A stretch of 64,000 nucleotides of DNA from Zingiber officinale (GCF_018446385.1 NC_055992.1:102628947-102692946), one strand, 5' to 3'; counted from the first letter of the stretch, positions 22,867 through 35,012 are shown. Numbers and translations are program-made. Notes: generated by a model from the letters alone, not told the origin.

Positions 22867-23985
22867 ATCTCCCCCTTTTTGATATTTGACAATACGTTTA
22901 AGTTAGGCTAATCCCATAGCCTCAACTTCTTCATCATGCCAAAGCATGAATGAGGGTTTCCTTTATTCTTCCCCTTAACATAAAGGTTTCATAATCTCCC
23001 CCCGTGAAAATAAAAAATTTCCTAACTTAAATCTTACATTCTCCCCCTTTGGCACACATAAAAAACTCTTCACCTTAAGAGTTATCTCATGATGTTCACA
23101 ACCTTACTTGTTGTTCACAACATCATCATGAAGATCTCATACCCTTCATTGTGCTCAATGCTCATCCTAGAGCATACTTCCATCATACAATGTTCATCCT
23201 AGAGCATTTACCCATTACAATGAAGATTCCAAATCTTCTATTGTTTTCCAATGCTTAACCTTGAGCATGCAAAACAATGAAGGTTTCCACCTTCCATTAT
23301 TTCATTGTTTACAGATAAAATATAAACCATGTTTTTAAGGAGTAGCTTCTCCTCAAAACATGCTCTAAACTTCTGTGATTATACCAACAATAACTTAGAG
23401 TTTCTAAACCTTTAGAAAATCTAAAATTTGAAGTTTTGAGGTTCAAAATTTAACTTTGAAACTAAATCTCATCATAAACTCCAACGTAGTCTTTTTAACT
23501 AATCCTTTCTTCTTTCAACAAGAAAACTACCCTCAAATGTTCATATGTGAATTTTTTAGGGTTAAAGATAGTTAACACGACTAAACATAGCTTAATGGAC
23601 TGAAATTAGACCATTTAAACTAAGATCAACACACTTAATTGATTGATGTTAGCTACTAGTCGATAAAGCCTCTCTTAATTAATTAAAGTTGAGATTTAAT
23701 CGATTACCGAGTGTTAATCGATTACTCTAATCGATTAACACCTTAAATTGATCACAGTGATTGATTCCATGAGCTACTATGCTCACATGAATTCACCTTA
23801 ATCGATTGACCTAATCGATTAAGGTTGGGTAATTGATTGCTATAGTTTATTCTCATTTCTGATTTCTGAAATTGAATTTTAACTGAATTTCATAAATGCA
23901 TAAATAATTTTACAAAATTATAAAAATCATGAAAATTTATGTAGACATTATTTATGTCATATACTATCATGAAAAAATAGTTTTC
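22867..23985 (-). other. Element B internal non-coding region (part 1)
   Basis: No coding potential. It holds TCTCCCCCTTTTTGATATTTGACA (polypurine-tract side), repeated phrases about CATCATGA/ACAATGTTCATCCTAGAGCAT, and a cluster of AATCGATTA palindromes at about 23690-23835 matching those in the LTR. It is the reverse-complement relative of about 29300-30215 in element A, so A and B are diverged members of one structural type. Confidence 0.75.
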
Positions 23986-24176
23986 GTCCCTAGGGCATAG
24001 CATAGTTGGGGGCGTATGGTTTCGTGTCCGAGAGGTTCAGGGTTCGATCCTAAGGGTGTCATTACCTGGGGTTAGTGTCTCGGTCATGCACTTTCAGCTG
24101 CGTACTTGCATTTATCTCCCTCCATATCCGTGGGACCGACTCTAGGGGGCCACTGATGTGGCAGCTCCACATTTTT
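23986..24176 (+). mobile_element. tRNA-derived SINE
   Basis: 191 bp flanked by imperfect duplications ATGAAAAAATAGTTTTC (23969-23985) and ATGAAAAAAATAATTTTC (24177-24194). The head has a Pol III A box TAGCATAGTTGG (23998-24009) and B box GGTTCGATCC (24041-24050), 31 bases apart. The body contains GGGACCGACTCTAGGGGGCC and the 3' end is T-rich (ATTTTT). Element A has the related uninterrupted site near 29300, which confirms insertion. It is a mobile-element copy, not a tRNA gene. Confidence 0.9.
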
Positions 24177-24194
24177 ATGAAAAAAATAATTTTC

Positions 24195-24549
24195 TAAAAA
24201 AATATATCTTATTTTCAAAGATCGACACAAAGTTGGAAACTCTTGAAAACTTTAATATTTCTTCTAAGTTTATGTTTAACTATACAATGATGATTCCTAT
24301 CAAAAGATAACATTCACCAAAGTTTTCCAAACTATATTTAAAATTATTTTCAAAACTAAATTTCCAACCATAATCTTTGGGCTAAATGTGTATGATTTAT
24401 ACATTTACTTTTCCCATGATTGGATAACACATAACTATGTATTTTAGTGATCTTAAACTTAAAAAGATGCACTAAATCAATATCTTGAGTCTTGTTCATC
24501 CTCCTAACATCTCACTTATATCTAATATGCACTAAAACACATATAAGTC
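24195..24549 (-). other. Element B internal non-coding region (part 2)
   Basis: Continues the B internal sequence up to the A insertion. The last ~95 bp (about 24455-24549, GATGCACTAAATCAATATCTTGAG...) is duplicated after element A at about 31960-32052. No gene. Confidence 0.7.
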
Positions 24550-26191
24550 TGTTGGTGCAATATTCCCTAGGTCAAGGTTGACCTGGTTAACCAAGCCTGA
24601 GTCTTGGTTTGGGTTTCGATGTTTGACAATATATTGGGTATAGATGATATGGACAATGCAGGTGCAGTTGTTCATTTGGGGAGATTGTTGATACAATTCC
24701 CGTTTGATCAAGGTTGACCAGTTAAGATTGTGAAGGAAAGTCAAGTAGGTCAAGGTTGACTGGATACTTGACTGAAAGTCCTGGTGAGTGAAGCTAGGCA
24801 GAAGGAAGTCCTGGTGAGTGAAGCCAGGCAGAAGAAAGTCCTAGTGAGTGAAGCTAGGCAGAAGGGAAAATCCTGGTGAGTGAAGCTAGGTGAAAGACCT
24901 AGTGAGTGAAGCTAGGCAATTGGGAAGTCCTAGTGAGTGAAGCTAGGCAGTAGGAAAATCTTGGTGAGTGAAGCCAGATGAATGACCTAGTGAGTGAAGC
25001 TAGGCAATTGGGAAAGTCCTGGTGAGTGAAGCCAGGTAGGAGAAATCCAGAGGGGTCAAGGTTGACCAGACATCTGGTGAGAGTCCAAGCAGGTCAAAGG
25101 CATTGATCGGATACTTGGCACGAGGAAGAAAAGTCCAAGTAGGTCAGAGGGATTGACCGGATACTTGGCAAGAAGAGAAAAGTCCAAGTGGGTCAAAGGG
25201 ATTGACCAGACACTTGGTGAGAGAGTCCTAGCTGGTCAAGGGTGACCGGATGCTAGGTCTTATGTACCAACAAGTCATGGTTGACTAGATGTTGGTTTAG
25301 GGGGATTTGGACTTGGTTTTGGGCAAAAACCAAGATCTGGATTGATCAGCCGATTGATCTAGCAGATTTGGATTGATCAGCTGATTGATCCATCAGTGGA
25401 TCGATCCAGGAGATCTGGATCGATCAGTGGATTGATCCAGAAGATTTGGATCGATCCGCCGATCGATCCGGTGAGTCCCCGCGAACAGAACCCCTCTGGA
25501 TCGATCGGTGGATCGATCGAGAGGTCCCAATCGATCAGTGGATCGATTGGGAGCTGCTGTTTATGCGCGATAAGCCCTGGATCGATCCACCGATCGATCC
25601 AGGATATTCCAGAGAGCACGAGACGCTTTGGATCGATCCGTGGATCGATCCAAAGCCTCCCCGATCGATTGGGAGCAATCCAATCGATTGGGATCCGACC
25701 GTTGGCGTCGATTTAAGCCGCAGGCGTTCATTTCCTTCGGCAGAACTTCACCGATTCGTCTCAGATCAACACAGTGCTCCTACAACTTCTCCACAAAGTT
25801 CAGATCGCCAGTTCTTGAAGGTTCTTGGAGGTTTTCCAAGTCAAGAGGCGGATCTACAGCTGAAGAAGAAAGCTAGGGTTAGGGTTTTCTTGTAAGCTTG
25901 TGTTGTATTTTGTTTCCCTTTCCTTTTCTTCTTGTAGTGTGAACTTGTAGGGCTTCTCCGCCTTTGGTAGTTACCATAAAGGAGGGTTTTCATAGTGGAG
26001 GGTGTGTGAGTGTGTGGATCCTTGGATTAGTCACCTCTTGTGAGGTGGATACCAAGTAAAATCCATTTGTTAGCATTGTATGTGTTTGTTTCTTGTATTT
26101 CCGCTGCACACCATTAAAGAAACAAGCAACTAAGAACACGAAGCGCACGACGAGATATTCACCCCCCTCTAGCTACTTTTCGGTCCCAACA
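24550..26191 (+). repeat. Element A 5' LTR
   Basis: 1642 bp. Modules in order: about nine ~30-bp repeats of AGTCCTGGTGAGTGAAGCTAGGCAG (24775-25050); ~50-bp repeats around AAGTCCAAGTAGGTCA (25080-25240); palindromes of the GGATCGATC/GATCGATCC type (25330-25690); then a T-rich TGTAAGCTTGTGTTGTATTTTG region leading to the LTR end. Open frames across the palindromes on both strands are produced by the repeats. Confidence 0.93.
25330..25690. repeat. GGATCGATCC palindrome cluster, element A 5' LTR
   Basis: Units of the form TGGATCGATC-nn-GTGGATCGATCCA with variants (GATTGATC) recur about eight times. The downstream LTR (31015-31385) has one more unit, which accounts for the 16-bp LTR length difference. 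Confidence 0.88.
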
Positions 26192-26193
26192 AG

Positions 26194-26205
26194 TGGTATC
26201 AGAGC
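26194..26205 (+). other. Primer-binding site, initiator tRNA-Met (element A)
   Basis: TGGTATCAGAGC two bases after the 5' LTR end, the usual Copia arrangement. Confidence 0.95.
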
Positions 26206-26325
26206 AAGGTCGCTCTTCACCGGAATCATCGCCGGAAGGGGCAAACAAAACAAGCAAAGCTAGAGGGTGAAGAAGTTGAAGCAAATTCATCAAAAGTCAA
26301 AGATTTCAAGAAGCTCAACTTCAAG

Positions 26326-28124
26326 ATGCAATTCCAAGATGGACTTGGATTTGACACAAGGGTGGCTCCACCGTACACATCCACAAGCTTCGATTCTTGG
26401 AAATCAAGAATCGAAAATTTTCTTATGATGGAGATAGAGCAATGGTTTGCTCTAATGGAAGATTTCAAAGCTCCAACAAACTCCAAGGGCAAGCTTCTCA
26501 AGAAAAGCAAATGGAGCTTGGAGCAAATTCAAAGGAGCGAGGCAAATGATAAAGTGACCAAGCTTTTGGTCAACTTATTGCCTAGCCACATTTTGGCTCA
26601 AATCGGAGAATTCAACGATGCCAAGGAGCTTTGGAGCAAATTGGCAACAATCCATGAAGAACCCTCCACTGTACCGAATCAAGAGGAATCCAAAGAGGGT
26701 GACTCATTGGATCAAGATCAAGAGGAGGACTCCGAAGTTGAGAGATGCTCAACTTCCGAAGAAGAGGAAGTCCAAGAAGCTTCATCCTCAAAGGAGTGCA
26801 ATCAAAAGAGCAAGGAAGGAGCATATTCCTTGTTTCATGTACAAGAGGATGAAGAAGAAGGTGAAGCCTCCACCTCTAGGATTGAGGGGGAGCAATCTTC
26901 ATTGACACCGGAGCAAGAGCAAGAAGAATCCTCCACATCCGGGTCAAGAGAAGATGAGGATGAAGAAGCTTCCACCTCCGCAAGTCAAGCAAAATCGAAT
27001 GGAGGAATATCTTCGGATCAAGAGGAAGCTTCTACCTCCGGATCAAAAGGAGAAGATGTCACCCCTATAAGCAAAGGTATAAACATTTCAATTAATAATA
27101 AAAATCATATCATATGCTTTGAATGTAGGGAACATGGGCATTACAAAAGTAAATGCCCTAAATTGGTCAAGAAGAAGGGCCAAGTGGCACAAAAGGATAA
27201 GGTGAAGCCCAAGGAGACTATCCCCAATACAAAGAAGAGCAAGGAGCATATTATATGCTTCTCTTGCAATCAAAAGGGGCATTACCGAAGTCAATGCCCC
27301 AAGGGAAAGAAGATGGTCAAGGCTCAAGGAGGAAGCTCAATTAAAGGGGGAGCCTCTAAGGTGAAAAGAAAGGTAACTTTCATTGAGCCTATTCCCTTGC
27401 ATAATGGTAAAAAGCATGCTAATTCAAGTTTATATCATTTTAATGCTATTTACCATGAAAATAGGAGGCATGATAAAATTAAAGAAAATCATGTAGCTTA
27501 TCATGCTAAGACTACCACACCTAGGATTAGGAAGATAGATAAAAATCTAGGCAATCACACTAAGGACCATAGTTATAAGTCTAGAAACAAAATGCTCATG
27601 GGTGTAATGAAAAATCAAAATCTAAGGATTTGATGATAGAAAATCAAGTCTTGAGGTCAAGGCTTGATAAAATGGAAAAGACCCTAAAAAGGATGGAAAA
27701 TATCCTAAAAGGGCAAAATGAGCATAGCCTAGGTCTAGGATCACAAAGGTTATCTAATGTCCATAGAGGTTTGGGATACAAACCCAAGGCTAAGAAGGAT
27801 GTGCCCTCTTACCATAGGGTTCCATATAGTTATGGAACCAACCCTAGGTCTAGTGGTCAAGTCAAAAATACTATGAAGGTTATTCCTAAGAGTATTTTTG
27901 CAATAAATGTGACTAAGACTTCTAAGAAGTCTAAGAAAGTCACTAACAAGGTCACAAGGGAAGCAATCCCTAGAGTTGATCTAGAAAAAGTGACCAAGGC
28001 TTCTAAGAAGCCAAACAAGGTCACTAGGAAGGTATCTAGGGAAGTTATCCCTAGTGAATACCTAGAGCATCCAAGGAGTACCAATAGGTTTTGGGTTCCT
28101 AGGAGCATCTTCTCTACCCTATAG
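26326..28124 (+). pseudogene. Copia-type Gag of element A with one frameshift
   Basis: It starts at ATG 26326, 120 bases after the primer-binding site. A capsid-like N-terminus (SFDSWKSRIENFLMMEIEQW, VTKLLVNLLPSHILAQIGEF, AKELWSKLATIHEEP) resembles plant Copia Gag/UBN2 domains. An acidic Ser/Glu-rich linker follows (about residues 125-250), then two CCHC knuckles, CFECREHGHYKSKC and CFSCNQKGHYRSQC, that would bind element RNA. The first frame ends at 27633 and the next begins at 27630 (MMIENQVLRSRLDKME...), so the break near 27620 is a small frameshift; the homologous Gag of B reads across it. The downstream part is a basic region rich in VTKASKKPNKVTRK. No pol follows. Confidence 0.88.
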
Positions 28125-30215
28125 ATGGGTTAGAGAGTGTCAACTCTAAGAAGAAGGGTAGTTAACCCAACTTTGAAGAAATTGACACTCAAGGAGCATT
28201 TTCAAAGTTATTATAAACTTTTGAAAATGAAATGGATTTATGATTTACTCCTTGAAAGAGTAAAATGTGCCAAATTTGAGAAGTTTTGGTTTTATTTTAA
28301 AATGACACATATTGAAAAATTATAAGACCTACCAAGTTGGGATTTTGGTATGTTCTTAGGAAATTAAAGGTAATTTGAGCCTTAATTTAAAGTGCTACTC
28401 TTGTGGAAAAATGAAATATGCCAACATTTGTGGAATAAGCTTAATTTCAATTGGTATAAATTAATCAAGAGAATTAGAAATGCCCATTTAGGTTTTGGCA
28501 CTCTCTTGAAGCACTTTGGGCAATCTAGGGTTTAAGTTTTAGGATTAGCTAAGATTAACGATACTTAGATAGGTAATCTAGGTATTTTATTTATGCTAGA
28601 CTTTGCCATGATTGTTTGCTCATTATATGTCATGACATCATGTTTTATTTTTGCACTCATGCCTTATCATGAAAATACAAAAATACCATGTCATGCTATA
28701 CATACATCATGTAGTTATAAGAAAATTTTCTTTTGAAAATTATTTCTTTTTGATGTATGTCATAAAATTATCATGCATTATGCTTATTTTCTTAAAATTG
28801 AGGACAAATGGCATTTATCAACAAGTCAACAAGTGACATCCTAGGTGGATGTTCAATATCCACAAAATGCCTAGATAGATATGCATGATCCCTAGATTAG
28901 GGCAAAACCAAATTTTACATCTCACAAAGACCTATAAGATGACTTGTATATGTTTTGTCCACAATAGATACAAGTGAGATGTTAGGATGATGAACAAAAC
29001 TCAACATGTTGATTTAGTGCATTTCTTTGAGTTTTAAGTTCATCAAAACACATAGTTATGTGTTTTCCCATCATTGGGAAAGCTAATGTACAAGTCATGT
29101 GCATTAAGCCCAAGGAACATAGTGGGATATTGGTTTTGAAAATGTTTTTAAAATAATTTTGGAAAACCCTGGTGAAAGCTATCTTTTGATAGTAATCACC
29201 ATTGAATAGTTAGACACAAACTTGAAGAAAACACTAAAGTTTTTACAAGTTCTCAAGTTTATATCAATCTTTGAAAATATGATGTATTTTCATAGAAAAC
29301 TATTTTTCCATGATAAATTATACCCTAAATAATGTCTACACAAATTTTTATGATTTTTGGAATTTTATAGAATTTTCTAGGGGTTTCTGAAATTGGCTGA
29401 AATTGAATTTCAGCAATTTCAGGCCTTCAATCGATCAGTGGATCGATTGGAGTGCCTCAATCTATCAGCCGATCGATTGAGAAGGCATTTCTCGCGAGCA
29501 GAAGCTCGCTGGATCGATCAGCTGATCGATCCAAGAAGACTGAATCGATCAGTGGATCGATTCAGCAGGGTTCAATCGATTGGAACCCAACTCCAATCGA
29601 TTGAAGATGCTAATTTTGGTTGGGAAAGCTTATTTTTAGCATTTTGCCCTATTTTAGTCTAGGTAACCATTCCTAACCCCTCAAAATACATGTGTATACA
29701 TAAAAAGGGTGTTTTCATATTGAAAACAAGGATGGATTGGTTAAGAAAGACTAAATTGAAGTTTAGGTTGAGGTTGATTTCATACACCTTGGAAGGTGGT
29801 TAACCTTCTTTTAGAGAAATGCTCAAGGTTGGGCGTTGGGATTTAATGGGGAGTGTATATCCTCATTGTTTAAGTGGTTATTGCTCACGGATGAGCAAAT
29901 TGATGATAATGAAGGGTATGAGACCTTCATTATTGTGTTATGAGCAACGAGTGAAGTTGTAAACAACGCTGGGTAACTCTTCAGGGAGAGAGTTTGTTCT
30001 TGATGTGTGCCCAATGATGAGGGCATGTTGTTGATGTGTGTCAATAGGGGGAGAATGCATGGTTAAGTTAGGCCTTCAGTACCTAAAGGGGGAGTTTGCC
30101 CTCTAGGAAAGGAGGAGAATGAAGGGAACCATTATTCATATATTGGCATGAAGGGAGTTGAAGCTATGGGAGTAGCCTAATTTCCTAACTTAACAAGAGG
30201 TATTGTCAAACATCA
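28125..30215 (+). other. Element A internal non-coding region
   Basis: AT-rich 2.1 kb without coding content in the position where pol would lie. It includes a palindrome cluster (29425-29612) with the same GGATCGATC motif as the LTR, and TTGTTTATGAGCAACG-like phrases at 29880-30060. It is homologous in reverse orientation to the B internal region. The polypurine tract follows. Confidence 0.75.
29425..29612. repeat. Internal GATCGATC palindrome cluster of element A
   Basis: Four inverted units such as CAATCGATCAGTGGATCGATTG and TGGATCGATCAGCTGATCGATCCA, outside the LTR but of the same design as those in the LTR at 25330-25690. Confidence 0.88.
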
Positions 30216-30228
30216 AAAAGGGGGAGAT

Positions 30229-31886
30229 TGTTGGTGCAATATTCCCTAGGTCAAGGTTGACCTGGTTAACCAAGCCTAAGTCTTGGTTTGGGTTTCGATG
30301 TTTGACAATATATTGGGTATAGATGATATGGACAATGCAGGTGCAGTTGTTCATTTGGGGAGATTGTTGATACAATTCCCGTTTGGTCAAGGTTGACCAG
30401 TTAAGATTGTGAAGGAAAGTCAAGTAGGTCAAGGTTGATTGGATACTTGACTGAAAGTCCTGGTGAGTGAAGCTAGGCAGAAGGAAGTCCTGGTGAGTGA
30501 AGCCAGGCAGAAGAAAGTCCTAGTGAGTGAAGCTAGGTAGAAGGGAAAATCCTGGTGAATGAAGCCAGGTGAAAGACCTAGTGAGTGAAGCTAGGCAATT
30601 GGGAAGTCCTAGTGAGTGAAGCTAGGCAGGAGGAAAATCTTGGTGAGTGAAGCCAGGTGAAAGACCTAGTGAGTGAAGCTAGGCAATTGGGAAAGTCCTG
30701 GTGAGTGAAGCCAGGTAGGAGAAATCCAGAGGGGTCAAGGTTGACCAGACATCTGGTGAGAGTCCAAGCAGGTCAAAGGGATTGATCGGATACTTGGCAC
30801 GAGGAAGAAAAGTCCAAGTAGGTCAGAGGGATTGACCGGATACTTGGCAAGAAGAGAAAAGTCCAAGTGGGTCAAAGGGATTGACCAGACACTTGGTGAG
30901 AGAGTCCTAGCTGGTCAAGGGTAACCGGATGCTAGGTCTTATGTACCAACAAGTCATGGTTGACTAGATGTTGGTTTAGGGGGCTTTGGACTTGGTTTTG
31001 GGCAAAAACCAAGATCTGGATTGATCAGCCGATTGATCCAGCAGATTTGGATTGATCAGCCGATTGATCCAATAGATCTGGATCGATCAGTGGATCGATC
31101 CAGCAGATCTGGATCGATCAGTGGATCGATCTAGAAGATCTGGATCGATCCGCCGATTGATCCGGTGAGTCACCGCGAACAGAACCCCTCTGGATCGATC
31201 GGTGGATCGATCGAGAGGTCCCAATCGATCAGTGGATCGATTGGGAGCTGCTGTTTATGCGCGATAAGCCATGGATCGATCCACCGATCGATCCAGGCTA
31301 TTCCAGAGAGCACAGAGGCGCTCTGGATCGATCCGTGGATCGATCTAAAGCCTCCCCGATCGATTGGGAGCAATCCAATCGATCGGGATCCGACCGTTGG
31401 CGTCGATTTAAGCCGCAGGCGTTCATTTCCTTCGGCAGAACTTCACCGATTCGTCTCAGATCACCACAGTGCTCCTACAGCTTCTCCACAAAGTTCAGAT
31501 CGCCAGTTCTTGAAGGTTCTTGGAGGTTTTCCAAGTCAAGAGGCGGATCTGCAGCTGAAGAAGAAAGCTAGGGTTAGGGTTTTCTTGTAAGCTTGTGTTG
31601 TATTTTGTTTCCCTTTCCTTTTCTTCTTGTAGTGTGAACTTGTAGGGCTTCTCCGCCTTTGGTAGTTACCATAAAGGAGGGTTTTCATAGTGGAGGGTGT
31701 GTGAGTGTGTGGATCCTTGGATTAGTCACCTCTTGTGAGGTGGATACCAAGTAAAATCCATTTGTTAGCATTGTATGTGTTTGTTTCTTGTATTTCCGCT
31801 GCACACCATTAAAGAAACAAGCAACTAAGAACACGAAACGCACGATGAGCTATTCACCCCCCTCTAGCTACTTTTCGGTCCCAACA
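30229..31886 (+). repeat. Element A 3' LTR
   Basis: 1658-bp partner of 24550-26191. Differences are scattered single bases plus a repeat-unit gain in the palindrome cluster at 31015-31385. Confidence 0.95.
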
Positions 31887-31891
31887 AAGTC

Positions 31892-32675
31892 AACTTATGG
31901 TATTTGTGAGATGTAGATATTGGTTTTGTCCTAATCTATGAGGTTGATTCTAAAACTTAAAAAGATGCACTAAATCAATATCTTGAGTCTTGTTCATCCT
32001 CCTAACATCTCACTTATATCTAATGTGTACTAAAACACATATAAGTCAACTTATGATCTTTGTGAGATGTAGATATTGGTTTTGTCCTAATCTATGGGAT
32101 CATGCATATCTATCTAGACATTTTTAGAATTGATATGCTACCTAGGATGCCACTTGTTGATTAATGTCATTGTCCTTAATTACAAGGAAATTAAAATAAT
32201 GCATGATGATTTATGGAATACATCAAAATGAATAAATTTTAAAAGAAAACATACTATAACCACATGATGTGCGTATGACATGACATGGTATTTTTATTAT
32301 TTTTATAACAAAAATAAATGTAAAATATAATATCATGACATATAATGGGAAAATAAACATGACAATTTAGCATAAATGATATACCTAAATTTTCTATCTA
32401 AGTATCCCTAATTATTTGATAAATTAAAAATAATCCTAGATTGTCCTCATCTCCCTAAGAAAATGCTAAAATTTTAACTTGACATTTCTTTAACCTTTTC
32501 TATTTGTGCCAATTTTACTTAAGACCAATTCCATAAATTTTGACACATTTTACTCTTCCAAAGAGTAAACAATTAATCTCTTTCTTTTCAAGGAGTACAA
32601 CTACCTTGAAAATGCCCTTCTAGTGTCAGCTTCTTCAAGGTTAGGTTAACTATCATTCTAATTAGAATTGACACT
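31892..32675 (-). other. Element B internal non-coding region (part 3)
   Basis: AT-rich and gene-free. About 31955-32100 repeats the sequence that flanks the A insertion on both sides (GATGCACTAAATCAATATCTTG through GTAGATATTGGTTTTGTCC), a tandem duplication of roughly 150 bp in B. Confidence 0.7.
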
Positions 32676-33989
32676 CTAAACCCATCTAGAGTGTAGATAA
32701 CACATTCTTAGGAACCCAAAACCTATTGCACTCCTTGAGTGTACTAGGTACTCATTAGGAATAACTTCCCTAGAAGCCTTGGTCACACTAGACTCCTCTA
32801 GGTCAACTCTAGGAATAGCTTCCCTTGTGATCTTCTTAGTGACTTTCTTAGGCTTCTTAAAAGCCTTAGTCACATTGTTCTTTTCAAGGTTGACTCTAGG
32901 GATGACCTCCCTTGTAGTCTTGACTTGACCCATAGATCTAGGTTTCGTTCTATAACTATATGGAACCCTATGATATGAGGGCACATTCATATTGGTTTTA
33001 GGTTTGTTACCGAAAGTTCTATGGCCATTGAATGACTCTTGCCTATCTATTCCTAGGTTTTATCCATTTAACCCCTTGAATACATTTTTCATTCTTTTAA
33101 GAGTCTTTCTATTTTTTTCAAGCCTTGACCTGAAAGCTTGATTTTCCATTCTTAAATCCTTAGATTTGGAGTTTTCCTAATTCCCTTGGGCAATTTTCTT
33201 TTTAGGTATATATCTAAAATTCTTAGAGTTATTTCCTAATTTGTTATCTACCTTCCTAGACTTAGGAACGGTAGTTTTGACATGATACACTACATATTTT
33301 TTCTTAACTCTATCATGCTTCATATTTTCATGATAAATAGCATTAAAGTGACATAAATTTGAACTAGCATACTTTTTATCATTTTCAAAGGAATTGTATT
33401 AATAAATGATATCTTGGGTTTGCTCTTAAGAGTTTTCCCTGGAATTGAGCTTCCTCCTTTAAGCTTGGTCAGTTTCTTCCCTTTTGGACATTGACTCCGA
33501 TAATGTCCTCTTTGATTGCAAGAGAAACACACAATGTGCTCCTTGCCTTTGCATACCGAGGGACCGACCTCCTTGGCCTTGAGTGCCACTTGATCTTTTT
33601 TCTTGATCAATTTTGGACACTTGCTCTTATAGTGTCCATTTTTCCTACAGCCAAAACAAATGATATGACTTTCATTATTAACACTTAAAATTGTTATACC
33701 TTTACTTGTAGGGGTAACACTTGATTCTTTTGATCTGAATATAGAGGTTTCTTCTTGATCTGGTATTGATGATCCACGCTCCCCCTCAATCCTTGAGGTG
33801 GATGCCTCTTCATTTTCATCCTCATATGTTGAGCATCTCTCAACCTTCGAATTCTCATGCACTTCAAATAAGGAGTACACTCCTTTGCCTTTGTCCACGT
33901 GCTCTCTTGAGAATGGATCTTCTTGAATTTCTTCTTCTTTTGATGTTGAGCACCTCTCAACTTCGAAGTCCTCTTCTTCTTGATCCAAT
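32676..33989 (-). pseudogene. Gag of element B, C-terminal part
   Basis: Minus strand. 33320-33989 carries the acidic linker (QEEEDFEVERCSTSKEEEI) and two zinc knuckles, CFGCRKNGHYKSKC and CFSCNQRGHYRSQC. The basic tail follows at 32676-32990 (PSYHRVPYSYRTKPRS, VTKAFKKPKKVTKK). It is clearly homologous to the Gag of A, with many substitutions and stops between 33000 and 33320. The N-terminal part was separated by element C and continues at 38928-39312. Confidence 0.85.
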
Positions 33990-35012
33990 TGTAGGAATTC
34001 CAAGGTTGTTTTGGTGTGATCAACAAGTTAAGTTAGGTCCTATGTATTTTTAACCTTGTGTCTAAGTGTGCAGGAGCTTAGGAGAACAGGTAGTCGAGCG
34101 GAAGATGCAGCTAGCGAGTAGGACGACACGCCGTGCATCCGAGAGACGAGGCGCTGCGGAAGAGTACATCGACGGACGAGAAGGAAGCGTGCGGTGGTTC
34201 CGAGGGACGAGAAGCCGGAGTGGAAGACTGCTCGAGGAGCAAGAGACGCAGCTAGCGAGAAGGTCGACATAGAGTGCGACTGAGGGACGAAGACTGCGGA
34301 TGAGTACGCTGGTGGATGAGAAGGAAGCACGCGACGATTCCAAGGGACGAGAAATCGGAGCGGAAGCCTGCTCAAGAAGATCGGAAGTTGGGTTCGAGTG
34401 AGCTCTATTCCGGATGACAGAGATCACCCAAGCGAGCGGAAGACTCGGTCTGAGGCGAACGGAGCCGGAGCAGAAGACCCGGGCTGAAAAAAGTCAACAG
34501 GGTTGATTTTCCCAGCCGGGGCACCTGGAATAGTCCGGGGCGCCCGGACCCCTTCCGGGTGCCCAGAGTTGACTTTTTGATCAAATTACGTCAATCACGA
34601 TTTAAACGTTGGGGGATAAAGTTTTATCCACCCAGGGCGCCCGGAACCCCTTCGGGGCGCCCCGACCAAGGTTATAAATACAGTCTTGGTCCAGAAGCTT
34701 TTCAACAACTCAGAAATTGTAATTCCAACACTTGTACACTCAATCTCTAGATTAGCTTCTTTCTTTTTACGCTTTCATTGCTGTAAGAGGCTTCTCCGCC
34801 TGAAGGAGATATTCTAGTGCGTTCCACTCCTTGGATTAACAACCTCCCCGGTTGTAACCAAGTAAACATCTGGTGTCTCTTTCTTTTCTGTTTTAATTTA
34901 TTGCTTTTCCATTTTATGCAAGTGTTTTGTTGAAAGTTCGAGAAAGGGTTGTGCTTTTATTTTTTTTGCAGGCTATTCAACCCCCCTTCTATCCGACCAT
35001 CGCGATCCAACA
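33990..35012 (+). repeat. Element C 5' LTR
   Basis: 1023 bp with repeats of GAGGGACGAGAAGCCGGAGCG in the first half, then a cluster of GGGGCGCCCGGAACCCC-type palindromes (about 34512-34672) just before GGTTATAAATACAGTC, a likely TATA box (34671-34680). Open frames on both strands here are repeat-derived. Confidence 0.92.
34671..34682 (+). promoter_or_regulatory. Likely TATA box of element C LTR
   Basis: TTATAAATACAG lies directly after the GC-rich palindromes. It is conserved in the 3' LTR (CTATAAATACAAC, about 38590) and in solo LTR D (CTATAAATATAGC, about 41510), where spacing to the LTR end is also kept. Confidence 0.65.

Larger units (their letters stand above)
24550..31886 (+). mobile_element. 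Copia-type, gag-only element A (young)
   Basis: A 7.3-kb plus-strand element with TGTTGGTGCAAT...CCCAACA LTRs at 24550-26191 and 30229-31886 that are nearly identical. TSD AAGTC lies at 24545-24549 and 31887-31891. The primer-binding site TGGTATCAGAGC is at 26194-26205; the polypurine tract AAAAAGGGGGAGAT ends at 30228. The only coding region is gag (26326-28124); the 2.1 kb after it has no protease, integrase or RT. It therefore needs an unlinked helper. Near-identical LTRs indicate recent insertion into element B. Confidence 0.95.

Noticed and set aside
23990..24060. A tRNA gene
   Set aside because: A and B boxes are present, but it is flanked by TSDs, has a non-tRNA body and no complete cloverleaf; it is a SINE head.
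25377..25895. Overlapping ORFs on both strands rich in DRS/DPP repeats (also 31165-31590, 1535-1978, 8469-8920)
   Set aside because: They are translations of palindrome clusters in LTRs and occur on both strands equally.
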